From Euonymus europaeus (taxonomy: Eukaryota > Streptophyta > Magnoliopsida > Celastrales > Celastraceae): a stretch of DNA of 64,000 bases. Shown here in pieces: positions 22,500 through 37,000 of this stretch. A program made the translations under genes and the position numbers. Numbering within the stretch: position 1 is the stretch's first letter; each line of letters begins with the position of its first letter. The notes under the pieces were generated by a model. That model saw only the letters and a list, made by a program, of their open reading frames with translations, was not told the DNA's origin and did no database searches. The stretch is taken from contig OY756967.1 in NCBI GenBank assembly GCA_963580455.1, positions 12,112,501-12,176,500 of the forward strand, read 5' to 3'.

Positions 22500-25400
22500 C
22501 GGTGTACCCTTTTTATTGTTCTTTTATGTTAAATTTTACAAAAATGAGCTTCCAGGATTATTTCGATGCCAAAACACCAACTTTCTATGACAAATGGACA
22601 AAACCGTTAAAAACACCTCCATAGAGAGAGTTGAGCAACTTCGGACAATCAATGTTGCTCGGTGTACAATTTATATTGTTCTTCTATGTTAAATTTTACG
22701 AAAATGAGCTTCCATGATTATTTTGATGCCAAAACACCAACTTTCTATGAAAAATGGACAAAACCGTTAAAAGCTCCTCCATAGAGAGAGTTGAGCAACT
22801 TCGGACTATCAAAGATGCTCGATGTACACTTTTTATTGTTCTTCTATGTTAAATTTTATGAAAACGAGCTTTCAGGATTATTTCGATGCTAAAACACCAA
22901 CTTTCTATGACAAATGGACAAAACCGTAAAAGCTCCTCCATAGAGAGAGTTGAGCAACTTCGGAAAATCAAAGTTGCTCGGTGTACACTTTATATTGTTC
23001 TACTAAGTCAAATTTTACGAGTATAAGCTTCCAGGATTATTTCGATGCCAAAACATTAACTTTCTATGACAAATGGACAAAACCGTTAAAAGCTCCCCCA
23101 TAGAGAGAGTTGAGCAACTTCGGACTATCAAAGTTGCTCGGTGTACACTTTTTATTATACTTTTATGTTAAATTTTACGAAAATGAGCTTGCACGATTAT
23201 TTTTATGCCAAAACACCAACTTTCTATGACAAATGAAGAAAACCGTTAAAAGCTCCTCCATAGAGAGAGTTGAGCAACTTCGGACTATCAAAGTTGCTCG
23301 GTGTACACTTTTTATTGTTCTTCTATGTTAAATTTTACGAAAATGAGCTTCCAGGATTATTTCGATGCCAAAACACCAACTTTCTATGAAAAATGGACAA
23401 AACCGTTAAAAGCTCCTCCATAGAGAGAGTTGAGCAACTTCGGACTATCAAAGTTGCTCGTTGTACACTTTTTATTGTTCTTCTATGTTAAATTTTATGA
23501 AAATGAGCTTTCAGGATTATTTCGATGCGAAAACACCAACTTTCTATGACAAATGGACAAAACCGTAAAATCTCCTCCATACAGAGTGTTGAGCAACTTC
23601 GGACAATCAAAGTTGCACGGTGTACACTTTATATTGTTCTACTAAGTCAAATTTTACGAGTATAAGCTTCCAAGATTATTTTGATGCCAAAATATTAATT
23701 TTATATGACAAATGGACAAAACCGTTAAAAGCTCGTCCATAGAAAGAGTTGAGCAACTTTGGACAATCAAAGTTGCTCGGTGTACAATTTATATTGTTCT
23801 TCTAAGTTAAATTTTACGAAAATGAGCTTCCAGAATTATTTCGATGCCAAAACAACAACTTTCTATGACAAATGGACAAATCCGTTAAAAGCTCCTCCAT
23901 TGAGAGAGTTGAGCAACTTCGGACTATCAAAGTTGCTCGGTGTACACTTTTTATTGTTCTTCTATGTTAAATTTTACGAAAATGAGCTTCCAGGATTATT
24001 TCGATGCCAAAACACCAACTTTCTATGAAAAATGGACAAAACCGTTAAAAGCTCCTCCATAGAGAGAGTTGAGCAACTTCGGACTATCAAAGATGCTCGG
24101 TGTACACTTTTTATTGTTCTTCTATGTTAAATTTTATAAAAATGAGCTTTCAAGATTATTTCGATGCGAAAACACCAACTTTCTATGACAAATGGACAAA
24201 ACCGTAAAAGCTCCTCCATAGAGAGTGTTGAGCAACTTCGGACAATCAAAGTTGCACGGTGTACACTTTATATTGTTCTACTAAGTCAAATTTTACGAGT
24301 ATAAGCTTCCAAGATTATTTTGATGCCAAAACATTAATTTTATATGACAAATGGACAAAACCGTTAAAAGCTCGTCCATAGAAAGAGTTGAGCAACTTTG
24401 GACAATCAAAGTTGCTCGGTGTACAATTTATATTGTTCTTCTAAGTTAAATTTTACGAAAATGAGCTTCCAGAATTATTTCGATGCCAAAACAACAACTT
24501 TCTATGACAAATGGACAAATCCGTTAAAAGCTCCTCCATAGAGAGAGTTGAGCAACTTCGGACTATCAAAGTTGCTCGGTGTACACTTTTTATTGTTCTT
24601 CTATGTTAAATTTTACGAAAATGAGCTTCCAGGATTATTTCGATGCCAAAACACCAACTTTCTATGAAAAATGGACAAAACCGTTAAAAGCTCCTCCATA
24701 GAGAGAGTTGAGCAACTTCGGACTATCAAAGTTGCTCGTTGTACACTTTTTATTGTTCTTCTATGTTAAATTTTACGAAAATGAGCTTTCAAGATTATTT
24801 CGATGCGAAAATACCAACTTTCTATGACAAATGGACAAAACCGTAAAAGCTCCTCCATAGAGAGTGTTGAGCAACTTCGGACAATCAAAGTTGCACGGTG
24901 TACACTTTATATTGTTCTACTAAGTCAAATTTTATGAGTATAAGCTTCCAAGATTATTTTGATGCCAAAACATTAATTTTATATGACAAATAGACAAAAC
25001 CGTTAAAAGCTCCTCCATAGAAAGAGTTGAGCAACTTCGGACTATCAAAGTTGCTCGGTGTACACTTTTTTTTGTTCTTCTACGTTAAATTTTAAGAAAA
25101 TGAGCTTCCAGGATTATTTCGATGCCAAAATACCAACTTTCTATGACAAATGGACAAAACCATTAAAAGCTCTTCAATAGAGAGAATTGAGCAACTTCGG
25201 ACTATCAAAGTTGCTCGGTGTACACTTTTTATTGTTCTTCTATATTAAATTTTACGAAAATGAGCTTCCAGGATTATTTCGATGCCAAAACACCAACTTT
25301 CTATGACAAATGGACAAAACCGTTAATAGCTCCTCCATAGAGAGAGTTGAGCAACTTCGGAAAATCAAATTTGCTCGGTGTACACTTTATATTGTTCTAC

Positions 25401-28400
25401 TAAGTCAAATTTTACGAGTATAAGCTTCCAAGATTATTTTGATGCCAAAACATTAACTTTCTTTGACAAATGGACAAAACCGTTAAAAGCTCCTCCATAG
25501 AAAGAGTTGAGAAACTTCGGACAATCAAAGTTGCTCAGTGTACACTTTTTATTATACTTTTATGTTAAATTTTACGAGTATAAGCTTCCAGGATTATTTC
25601 GATGCCAAAACATTAACTTTCTATGACAAATGGACAAAACCGTTAAAAGCTCCCCCAAAGAGAGAGTTGAGCAACTTCGGACTATCAAAGTTGCTCGGTG
25701 TACACTTTTTATTATACTTTTATGTTAAATTTTACGAAAATGAGCTTGCACGATTATTTCGATGCCAAAACACCAACTTTCTATGAAAAATGGACAAAAC
25801 CGTTAAAAGCTCCTCCATAGAGAGAGTTGAGCAACTTCGGACTATCAAAGTTGCTCGTTGTACACTTTTTATTGTTCTTCTATGTTAAATTTTATGAAAA
25901 TGAGCATTCAGGATTATTTCGATGCCAAAACACCAACTTTCTATGACAAATGGACAAAACCGTAAAAGCTCCTCCATACAGAGTGTTGAGCAACTTCGGA
26001 CAATCAAAGTTGCACGGTGTACACTTTATATTGTTCTACTAAGTCAAATTTTACAAGTATAAGCTTCCAAGATTATTTTGATGCCAAAACATTAATTTTA
26101 TATGACAAATGGACAAAACCGTTAAAAGCTCGTCCATAGAAAGAGTTGAGCAACTTTGGACAATCAAAGTTGCTCGGTGTACCCTTTTTATTGTTCTTTT
26201 ATGTTAAATTTTACGAAAATGAGCTTCCAGGATTATTTCGATGCCAAAACACCAACTTTCTATGACAAATGGACAAAACCGTTAAAAACACCTCCATAGA
26301 GAGAGTTGAGCAACTTCGGACAATCAAAGTTGCTCGGTGTACAATTTATATTGTTCTTCTAAGTTAAATTTTACGAAAATGAGCTTCCAGAATTATTTCG
26401 ATGCCAAAACAACAACTTTCTATGACAAATGGACAAATCCGTTAAAAGCTCCTCCATAGAGAGAGTTGAGCAACTTCGGACTATCAAAGTTGCTCGGTGT
26501 ACACTTTTTATTGTTCGTCTATGTTAAATTTTACGAAAATGAGCTTCCAGGATTATTTCGATGCCAAAACACCAACTTTCTATGAAAAATGGACAAAACC
26601 GTTAAAAGCTCCTCCATAGAGAGAGTTGAGCAACTTCGGACTATCAAAGATGCTCGGTGTACACTTTTTATTGTTCTTCTATGTTAAATTTTACAAAAAT
26701 GAGCTTTCACGATTATTTCGATGCTAAAACACCAACTTTCTATGACAAATGGACAAAACCGTAAAAGCTCCTCCATAGAGGGAGTTGAGCAACTTCGGAA
26801 AATCAAAGTTGCTCGGTGTACACTTTATATTGTTCTACTAAGTCAAATTTTACGAGTATAAGCTTCCAGGATTATTTCGATGCCAAAACATTAACTTTCT
26901 ATGACAAATGGACAAAACCGGTAAAAGCTCCTCTGTAGAGAGAGTTGAGCAACTTCGGACTATCAAAGTTGCTCGGTATACACTTTTTATTGTTCTTTTA
27001 TGTTAAATTTTACAAAAATGTGCTCGCACGATTATTTCGATTCCAAAACACCAACTTTCTATGACAAATGGAGAAAACCGTTAAAAGCTCCTCCATAGAG
27101 AGAGTTGACCAACTTCGGACTATCAAAGTTGCTCGGTGTACACTTTTTATTGTTCTTCTATGTTAATTTTTACGAAAATGAGCTTCCAGGATAATTTCGA
27201 TGCCAAAACACCAACTTTCTATGAAAAATGGACAAAACCGTTAAAAGCTCCTCCATAGAGAGAGTTGAGCAATTTCGGACTATCAAAGTTGCTCGGTGTA
27301 CACTTTTTATTGTTCTTCTATGTTAAATTTTACGAAAATGAGCTTCCAGGATTATTTCGATGCCTAAACACCAACTTTCTATGAAAAATGGACAAAACTG
27401 TTAAAAGCTCCTCCATAGAGAGAGTTGAGCAACTTCGAACAATCAAAGTTGCACGGTGTACACTTTATATTGTTCTACTAAGTCAAATTTTACGAGTATA
27501 AGCTTCCAAGATTATTTTGATGCCAAAACATTAATTTTATATGACAAATGGAAAAAACCATTAAAAGCTCCTCCATAGAAAGAGTTGAGCAACTTCGGAC
27601 AATCAAAGTTTCTCGGTGTACCCTTTTTATTGTTCTTTTATGTTAAATTTTACAAAAATGAGCTTCCAGGATTATTTCGATGGCAAAACACCAACTTTCT
27701 ATGACAAATGGACAAAACCGTTAAAAACACCTCCATAGAGAGAGTTGAGCAACTTCGGACAATCAATGTTGCTCGGTGTACAATTTATATTGTTCTTCTA
27801 TGTTAAATTTTACGAAAATGAGCTTCCATGATTATTTTGATGCCAAAACACCAACTTTCTATGAAAAATGGACAAAACCGTTAAAAGCTCCTCCATAGAG
27901 AGAGTTGAGCAACTTCGGACTATCAAAGATGCTCGATATACACTTTTTATTGTTCTTCTATGTTAAATTTTATGAAAACGAGCTTTCAGGATTATTTCGA
28001 TGCTAAAACACCAACTTTCTATGACAAATGGACAAAACCGTAAAAGCTCCTCCATAGAGAGAGTTGAGAAACTTCGGAAAATCAAAGTTGCTCGGTGTAC
28101 ACTTTATATTGTTCTACTAAGTCAAATTTTACGAGTATAAGCTTCCAGGATTATTTCGATGCCAAAACATTAACTTTCTATGACAAATGGACAAAACCGT
28201 TAAAAGCTCCCCCATAGAGAGAGTTGAGCAACTTCGGACTATCAAAGTTGCTCGGTGTACACTTTTTATTATACTTTTATGTTAAATTTTACGAAAATGA
28301 GCTTGCACGATTATTTTTATGCCAAAACACCAACTTTCTATGACAAATGGAGAAAACCGTTAAAAGCTCCTCCATAGAGAGAGTTGAGCAACTTCGGACT

Positions 28401-31400
28401 ATCAAAGTTGCTCGGTGTACACTTTTTATTGTTCTTCTATGTTAAATTTTACGAAAATGAGCTTCCAGGATTATTTCGATGCCAAAACACCAACTTTCTA
28501 TGAAAAATGGACAAAACCGTTAAAAGCTCCTCCATAGAGAGAGTTGAGCAACTTCGGACTATCAAAGTTGCTCGTTGTACACTTTTTATTGTTCTTCTAT
28601 GTTAAATTTTATGAAAATGAGCTTTCAGGATTATTTCGATGCGAAAACACCAACTTTCTATGACAAATGGACAAAACCGTAAAAGCTCCTCCATACAGAG
28701 TGTTGAGCAACTTCGGACAATCAAAGTTGCACGGTGTACACTTTATATTGTTCTACTAAGTCAAATTTTACGAGTATAAGCTTCCAAGATTATTTTGATG
28801 CCAAAACATTAATTTTATATGACAAATGGACAAAACCGTTAAAAGCTCGTCCATAGAAAGAGTTGAGCAACTTTGGACAATCAAAGTTGCTCGGTGTACA
28901 ATTTATATTGTTCTTCTAAGTTAAATTTTACGAAAATGAGCTTCCAGAATTATTTCGATGCCAAAACAACAACTTTCTATTACAAATGGACAAATCCGTT
29001 AAAAGCTCCTCCATAGAGAGAGTTGAGCAACTTCGGACTATCAAAGTTGCTCGGTGTACACTTTTTATTGTTCTTCTATGTTAAATTTTACGAAAATGAG
29101 CTTCCTGGATTATTTCGATGCCAAAACACCAACTTTCTATGAAAAATGGACAAAACCGTTAAAAGCTCCTCCATAGAGAGAGTTGAGCAACTTCGGACTA
29201 TCAAAGATGCTCGGTGTACACTTTTTATTGTTCTTCTATGTTAAATTTTACAAAAATGAGCTTTCAAGATTATTTCGATGCGAAAATAACAACTTTCTAT
29301 GACAAATGGACAAAACCGTAAAAGCTCCTCCATAGAGAGTGTTGAGCAACTTCGGACAATCAAAGTTGCACGGTGTACACTTTATATTGTTCTACTAAGT
29401 CAAATTTTACGAGTATAAGCTTCCAAGATTATTTTGATGCCAAAACATTAATTTTATATGACAAATGGACAAAACCGTTAAAAGCTCGTCCATAGAAAGA
29501 GTTGAGCAACTTTGGACAATCAAAGTTGCTCGGTGTACAATTTATATTGTTCTTCTAAGTTAAATTTTACGAAAATGAGCTTCCAGAATTATTTCGATGC
29601 CAAAACAACAACTTTCTATGACAAATGGACAAATCCGTTAAAAGCTCCTCCATAGAGAGAGTTGAGAAACTTCGGACTATCAAAGTTGCTCGGTGTACAC
29701 TTTTTATTGTTCTTCTATGTTAAATTTTACGAAAATGAGCTTCCAGGATTATTTCGATGCCAAAACACCAACTTTCTATGAAAAATGGACAAAACCGTTA
29801 AAAGCTCCTCCATAGAGAGTGTTGAGCAACTTCGGACAATCAAAGTTGCACGGTGTACACTTTATATTGTTCTACTAAGTCAAATTTTACGAGTATAAGC
29901 TTCCAAGATTATTTTGATGCCAAAACATTAATTTTATATGACAAATGGACAAAACCGTTAAAAGCTCGTCCATAGAAAGAGTTGAGCAACTTTGGACAAT
30001 CAAAGTTGCTCGGTGTACAATTTATATTGTTCTTCTAAGTTAAATTTTACGAAAATGAGCTTCCAGAATTATTTCGATGCCAAAACAACAACTTTCTATG
30101 ACAAATGGACAAATCCGTTAAAATCTCCTCCATAGAGAGAGTTGAGCAACTTCGGACTATCAAAGTTGCTCGGTGTACACTTTTTATTGTTCTTCTATGT
30201 TAAATTTTACGAAAATGAGCTTCCAGGATTATTTCGATGCCAAAACACCAACTTTCTATGAAAAATGGACAAAACCGTTAAAAGCTCCTCCATAGAGAGA
30301 GTTGAGCAACTTCGGACTATCAAAGTTGCTCGTTGTACACTTTTTATTGTTCTTCTATGTTAAATTTTACGAAAATGAGCTTTCAAGATTATTTCGATGC
30401 GAAAATACCAACTTTCTATGACAAATGGACAAAACCGTAAAAGCTCCTCCATAGAGAGTGTTGAGCAACTTCGGACAATCAAAGTTGCACGGTGTACACT
30501 TTATATTGTTCTACTAAGTCAAATTTTACGAGTATAAGCTTCCAAGATTATTTTGATGCCAAAACATTAATTTTATATGACAAATAGACAAAACCGTTAA
30601 AAGCTCCTCCATAGAAAGAGTTGAGCAACTTCGGACTATCAAAGTTGCTCGGTGTACACTTTTTTTTGTTCTTCTACGTTAAATTTTAAGAAAATGAGCT
30701 TCCAGGATTATTTCGATGCCAAAACACCAACTTTCTATGACAAATGGACAAAACCATTAAAAGCTCTTCAATAGAGAGAATTGAGCAACTTCGGACTATC
30801 AAAGTTGCTCGGTGTACACTTTTTATTGTTCTTCTATATTAAATTTTACGAAAATGAGCTTCCAGGATTATTTCGATGCCAAAACACCAACTTTCTATGA
30901 CAAATGGACAAAACCGTTAATAGCTCCTCCATAGAGAGAGTTGAGCAACTTCGGAAAATCAAATTTGCTCGGTGTACACTTTATATTGTTCTACTAAGTC
31001 AAATTTTACGAGTATAAGCTTCCAAGATTATTTTGATGCCAAAACATTAACTTTCTTTGACAAATGGACAAAACCGTTAAAAGCTCCTCCATAGAAAGAG
31101 TTGAGAAACTTCGGACAATCAAAGTTGCTCAGTGTACACTTTTAATTATACTTTTATGTTAAATTTTACGAGTATAAGCTTCCAGGATTATTTCGATGCC
31201 AAAACATTAACTTTCTATGACAAATGGGCAAAACCGTTAAAAGCTCCCCCATAGAGAGAGTTGAGCAACTTCGGACTATCAAAGTTGCTCGGTGTACACT
31301 TTTTATTATACTTTTATGTTAAATTTTACGAAAATGAGCTTGCACGATTATTTCGATGCCAAAACACCAACTTTCTATGAAAAATGGACAAAACCGTTAA

Positions 31401-32550
31401 AAGCTCCTCTATAGAGAGAGTTGAGCAACTTCGGACTATCAAAGTTGCTCGTTGTACACTTTTTATTGTTCTTCTATGTTAAATTTTATGAAAATGAGCT
31501 TTCAGGATTATTTCGATGCGAAAACACCAACTTTCTATGACAAATGGACAAAACCGTAAAAGCTCCTCCATACAGAGTGTTGAGCAACTTCGGACAATCA
31601 AAGTTGCACGGTGTACACTTTATATTGTTCTACTAAGTCAAATTTTACGAGTATAAGCTTTCAAGATTATTTTGATGCCAAAACATTAATTTTATATGAC
31701 AAATGGACAAAACCGTTAAAAGCTCGTCCATAGAAAGAGTTGAGCAACTTTGGACAATCAAAGTTGCTCGGTGTACCCTTTTTATTGTTCTTTTATGTTT
31801 AATTTTACGAAAATGAGCTTCCAGGATTATTTCGATGCCAAAACACCAACTTTCTATGACAAATTGACAAAACCGTTAAAAACACCTCCATAGAGAGAGT
31901 TGAGCAACTTCGGACAATCAAAGTTGCTCGGTGTACAATTTATATTGTTCTTCTAAGTTAAATTTTACGAAAATGAGCTTCCAGAATTATTTCGATGCCA
32001 AAACAACAACTTTCTATGACAAATGGACAAATCCGTTAAAAGCACCTCCATAGAGAGAGTTGAGCAACTTCGGACTATCAAAGTTGCTCCGTGTACACTT
32101 TTTATTGTTCTTCAATGTTAAATTTTACGAAAATGAGCTTCCAGGATTATTTCGATGCCAAAACACCAACTTTCTATGAAAAATGGACAAAACCGTTAAA
32201 AGCTCCTCCATAGAGAGAGTTGAGCAACTTCGGACTATCAAAGATGCTCGGTGTACACTTTTTATTGTTCTTCTATGTTAAATTTTACAAAAATGAGCTT
32301 TCACGATTATTTCGATGCTAAAACACCAACTTTCTATGACAAATGGACAAAACCGTAAAAGCTCCTCCATAGAGGGAGTTGAGCAACTTCGGAAAATCAA
32401 AGTTGCTCGGTGTACACTTTATATTGTTCTACTAAGTCAAATTTTACGAGTATAAGCTTCCAGGATTATTTCGATGCCAAAACATTAACTTTCTATGACA
32501 AATGGACAAAACCGTTAAAAGCTCCTCTGTAGAGAGAGTTGAGCAACTTC
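22500..32550 (+). repeat. Large direct duplication inside the satellite (about 22.5-26.9 kb and 27.6-32.5 kb)
   Basis: Diagnostic variants recur at a fixed offset. The CAATGTTGCTCGG variant at 22651 reappears at 27765, an offset of 5,114 bp. The ATAGAGGGAGTTG variant (GGAGTT at 26781) reappears at 32375, an offset of 5,594 bp. The 480-bp change in offset is explained by a three-monomer tandem duplication in the second copy (29341-30300). Confidence 0.75.
29341..30300 (+). repeat. Exact-register 480-bp tandem duplication (three monomers, twice)
   Basis: 29341-29820 and 29821-30300 align without gaps and, read line by line, differ at about 3 positions (in 29641-29700 versus 30121-30180, and at the last base of the unit). 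The high identity marks a recent unequal exchange. Confidence 0.85.
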
Positions 32551-34020
32551 GGACTATCAAAGTTGCTCGGTGTACACTTTTTATTGTTCTTTTATGTTAA
32601 ATTTTACGAAAATGAGCTTGCACGATTATTTCGATGCCAAAACACCAACTTTCTATGACAAATGGAGAAAACCGTTAAAAGCTCCTCCATAGAGAGAGTT
32701 GAACAACTTCGGACTATCAAAATTGCTCGGAGTACACTTTTTTTTTGTTCTTCAACGTTAAATTTTAAGAAAATGAGCTTCCAGGATTATTTCGTTGCCA
32801 AAACACCAACTTTCTATGACAAATGGGCAAAACCGTTAAAAGCTCTTCAATAGAGAGTGTTGAGCAACTTCGGACAATCAAAGTTGCACGGTGTACACTT
32901 TATATTGTTCTACTAAGTCAAATTTTACGAGTATAAGCTTCCAAGATTATTTGGATACCAAAACATTAATTTTATATGACAAATGGACAAAACCGTTAAA
33001 AGCTCCTCCATAGAAAGAGTTGAGCAACTTCGGACAATCAAAGTTGCTCGGTGTACCCTTTTTATTGTTCTTTTATGTTAAATTTTACGAAAATAAGCTT
33101 CCAGGATTGTTTCGATGCTAAAACACCAACTTTCTATGACAAACGGACAAAACCGTTAAAAACACCTCCATAGAGAGAGTTGAGCAACTTCGGACAATCA
33201 AAGTTGCTCGGTGTACAATTTATATTGTTCTTCTAAGTTAAATTTTACGAAAATGAGCTTCCAAAATTATTTCGATGCCAAAACAACAACTTTCTATGAC
33301 AAATGGACAAAACCGTTAAAAGCTCCTCCATAGAGAGAGTTGAGCAACTTCGGACTATCAAAGTTGCTCGGTGTACACTTTTTATTGTTCTTCTATGTTA
33401 AATTTTACGAAAATGAGCTTCCAGGATTATTTCGATGCCAAAACACCAACTTTCTAAGAAAATTGGACAAAACCGTCAAAAGCTCATCCATAGAGAGAGT
33501 TGAGCAACTTCGGACTATCAAAGATGCTCGGTGTACACTTTTTATTGTTCTTCTATGTTAAATTTTACAAAAATGAGCTTTCAGGATTATTTCGATGCTA
33601 AAACACCAACTTTCTATGACAAATGGATAAAACCGTAAAAGTTCCTCCATAGAGAGAGTTGAGCAACCTCGGAAAATCAAAGTTGCTCGGTGTACACTTT
33701 ATATTGTTCTACTAAGTCAAATTTTACGAGTATAAGCTTCCAGTATTATTTCGATGCCAAAACATTAACTTTCTATGACAAATGGACAAAACCGTTAAAA
33801 GCTCCTCCATAGAGAGAGTTGAGCCACTTCGGACTATCAAAGTTGCTCGGTGTACACTTTTTATTGTTCTTTTATGTTAAATTTTACGAAAATGAGCTTG
33901 CACGATTATTTCGATGACAGAACACCAACTTTTTATGACAAAAGGAGAAAACCGTTAAAAGCTCCTCCATAGAGAGAGTTGAGCAACTTCGGACTATCAA
34001 AGTTGCTCGGTGTACACTTT

Positions 34021-34085
34021 TTATTGTTCTTCTATGTTAAATTTTACGAAAATGCTCAAAAAACCAACTTTCTATGAAAAATGGA
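34021..34085 (+). repeat. Satellite monomer with an internal 21-bp deletion
   Basis: Between GAAAATG and CCAACTTTC the usual 30 bases (with AGCTTCCAGGATTATTTCGA) are replaced by CTCAAAAAA. This leaves a monomer of about 139 bp and is the only large length change seen in the array apart from the inserted element. Confidence 0.8.
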
Positions 34086-37000
34086 CAAAACCGTTAAAAG
34101 CTCCTCCATAGAGAGAGTTGAGCAACTTCGGACTATCAAAGTTGCTCGTTGTACACTTTTTATTGTTCTTCTATGTTAAATTTTACGAAAATGAGCTTTC
34201 AAGATTATTTCGATGCGAAAATACCAACTTTCTATGACAAATGGACAAAACCGTAAAAGCTCCTCCATAGAGAGTGTTGAGCAACTTCGGACAATCAAAG
34301 TTGCACAGTGTACACTTTATATTGTTCTACTAAGTCAAATTTTACGAGTATAAGCTTCCAAGATTATTTTGATGCCAAAACATTAATTTTATATGACAAA
34401 TAGACAAAACCGTTAAAAGCTCCTCCATAGAAAGAGTTGAGCAACTTCGGACTATCAAAGTTGCTCGGTGTACACTTTTTTTTGTTCTTCTACGTTAAAT
34501 TTTAAGAAAATGAGCTTCCAGGATTATTTCGATGCCAAAACACCAACTTTCTATGACAAATGGACAAAACCATTAAAAGCTCTTCAATAGAGAGAATTGA
34601 GCAACTTCGGACTATCAAAGTTGCTCGGTGTACACTTTTTATTGTTCTTCTATATTAAATTTTACGAAAATGAGCTTCCAGGATTATTTCGATGCCAAAA
34701 CACCAACTTTCTATGACAAATGGACAAAACCGTTAATAGCTCCTCCATAGAGAGAGTTGAGCAACTTCGGAAAATCAAATTTGCTCGGTGTACACCTTTT
34801 ATTGTTCTTTTATGTTAAATTTTACGAAAATGAGCTTCCAGTACCATTTCGATGCCAAAATACCAGCTTTCTGTGACAAATTGACAAAACCGTTAAAAGC
34901 TCCTTCATAGAGAGAGTCGAGCAACTTCGGACAATAAAGTTGCTCGGTGTACACTTTATATTGTTCTACTAAGTCAAATTTTACGAGTATAAGCTTTCAA
35001 GATTATTTCGATGCCAAAACACCAACTTTCTATGACAAATGAACGAAACCGTTAATAGCTCCTCCATAGAGAGAGTTGAGCAACTTCGGAAAATCAAATT
35101 TGCTCGGTGTACACTTTTTATTGTTCTTTTATGTTAAATTTTACGAAAATGAGCTTCCAGTACCATTTCGATGCCAAAATACCAGCTTTCTGTGACAAAT
35201 TGACAAAACCGTTAAAAGCTCCTTCATAGAGAGAGTCGAGCAACTTCGGACAATAAAGTTGCTCGGTGTACACTTTATATTGTTCTACTAAGTCAAATTT
35301 TACGAGTATAAGCTTCCAAGATTATTTCGATGCCAAAACAACAAATTTCTATGACAAATGGACAAAACCGCTAAAAGCACCTCCATAGAAAGAGTTGGGC
35401 ATCTTCGGACAATCAAAGTTGCTTGGTGTACACTTTTTATTATTCTTCTATGTTAAATTTTACGAAAATGAGCTTCCAAGATTATTTCGATGCCAAAACA
35501 CCAACTTTCTATGACAAATGGACAAAACCGTTAAAAACACCTCCATAAAGAGAGTGGATCAACTTCGGACAATCAAAGTTGCTCAGTGTACCCTTTTTAT
35601 TGTTCTTTTATGTTAAATTTTACGAAAATGAGCTTCCAGTACCATTTCGATGCCAAAATACCAGCTTTCTGTGACAAATTGACAAAACCGTTAAAAGCTC
35701 CTTCATAGAGAGAGTCGACCAACTTCGGACAGTAAAGTTGCTCGGTGTACACTTTATATTGTTCTACTAAGTAAAATTTTACGAGTATAAGCTTCCAAGA
35801 TTATTTCGATGCCAAAACAACAACTTTCTATGACAAATGGACAAAACCGCTAAAAGCACCTCCATAGAAAGAGTTGGGCATCTTCGGACAATCAAAGTTG
35901 CTTGGTGTACACTTTTTATTATTCTTCTATGTTAAATTTTACGAAAATGAGCTTCCAAGATTATTTCGATGCCAAAACACCAACTTTCTATGACAAATGG
36001 ACAAAACCGTTAAAAACACCTCCATAAAGAGAGTGGAGCAACTTCGGACAATCAAAGTTGCTCGGTGTACAATTTATATTGTTCTACTAAGTCAAATTTT
36101 ACGAGTATAAGCTTCCAAGATTATTTCGATGCCAAAACATTAAATTTCTATGACAAATGGACAAAACCGTTAAAAGCTGCTCCATAGAAAGAGTTGAGCA
36201 ACTTCGGACAATCAAAGTTGCTCGGTGTACACTTTTTATTGTTATTTTATGTTAAATTTTACGGAAATGATCTTGCACAATTATTTCGATTCCAAAACAC
36301 TAACTTTCTATGACAAATGGACAGAACCGTTAAAAGCTCCTCCATAGAGAGAGTTGAGCAACTTCGAACTATCAAAGTTTCTCGGTGTACACTTTTTACT
36401 GTTCTTCTATGTTAAATTTTACGAAAATGAGCTTCCAGGATTATTTCGAAGCCAAAACACCAACTTTCTATGAAAAATGGACAAAAGCGTTAAAAGCTCC
36501 TCCATAGAGAGAGTTGAGCAACTTCGGACTATCAAAGTTGCTCGGTGTACACTTTTTATTGTTCTTCTATGTTAAATTTTACGAAAATGAGCTTTCAGGA
36601 TTAATTCGATGTGAAAACACAAACTTTCTATGAAAAATGGACAAAACCGTAAAAGCTCCTTCATAGAGAGTGTTGAGTAACTTCGGACAATCAAAGTTGC
36701 TCGGTGTACATTTTATATTGTTCTACTAAGTCAAATTTTACGAGTATAAGCTTCCAAGATTATTTTGATGCCAAAACATTAACTTTATATGACAAATGGA
36801 AAAAACCGTTAAAAGCTCCTCCATAGAAAGAGTTGAGCAACTTCGGACAATCAAAGTTGCTCGGTGTACCCTTTTTAATGTTCTTTTATGTTAAATTTTA
36901 CGAAAATGAGCTTCTAGGATTATTTCGATGCCAAAACATTAACTTTCTATGACAAATGGACAAAACCGTTAAAAGCACCTCCATAGAAAGAGTTGGGCAT

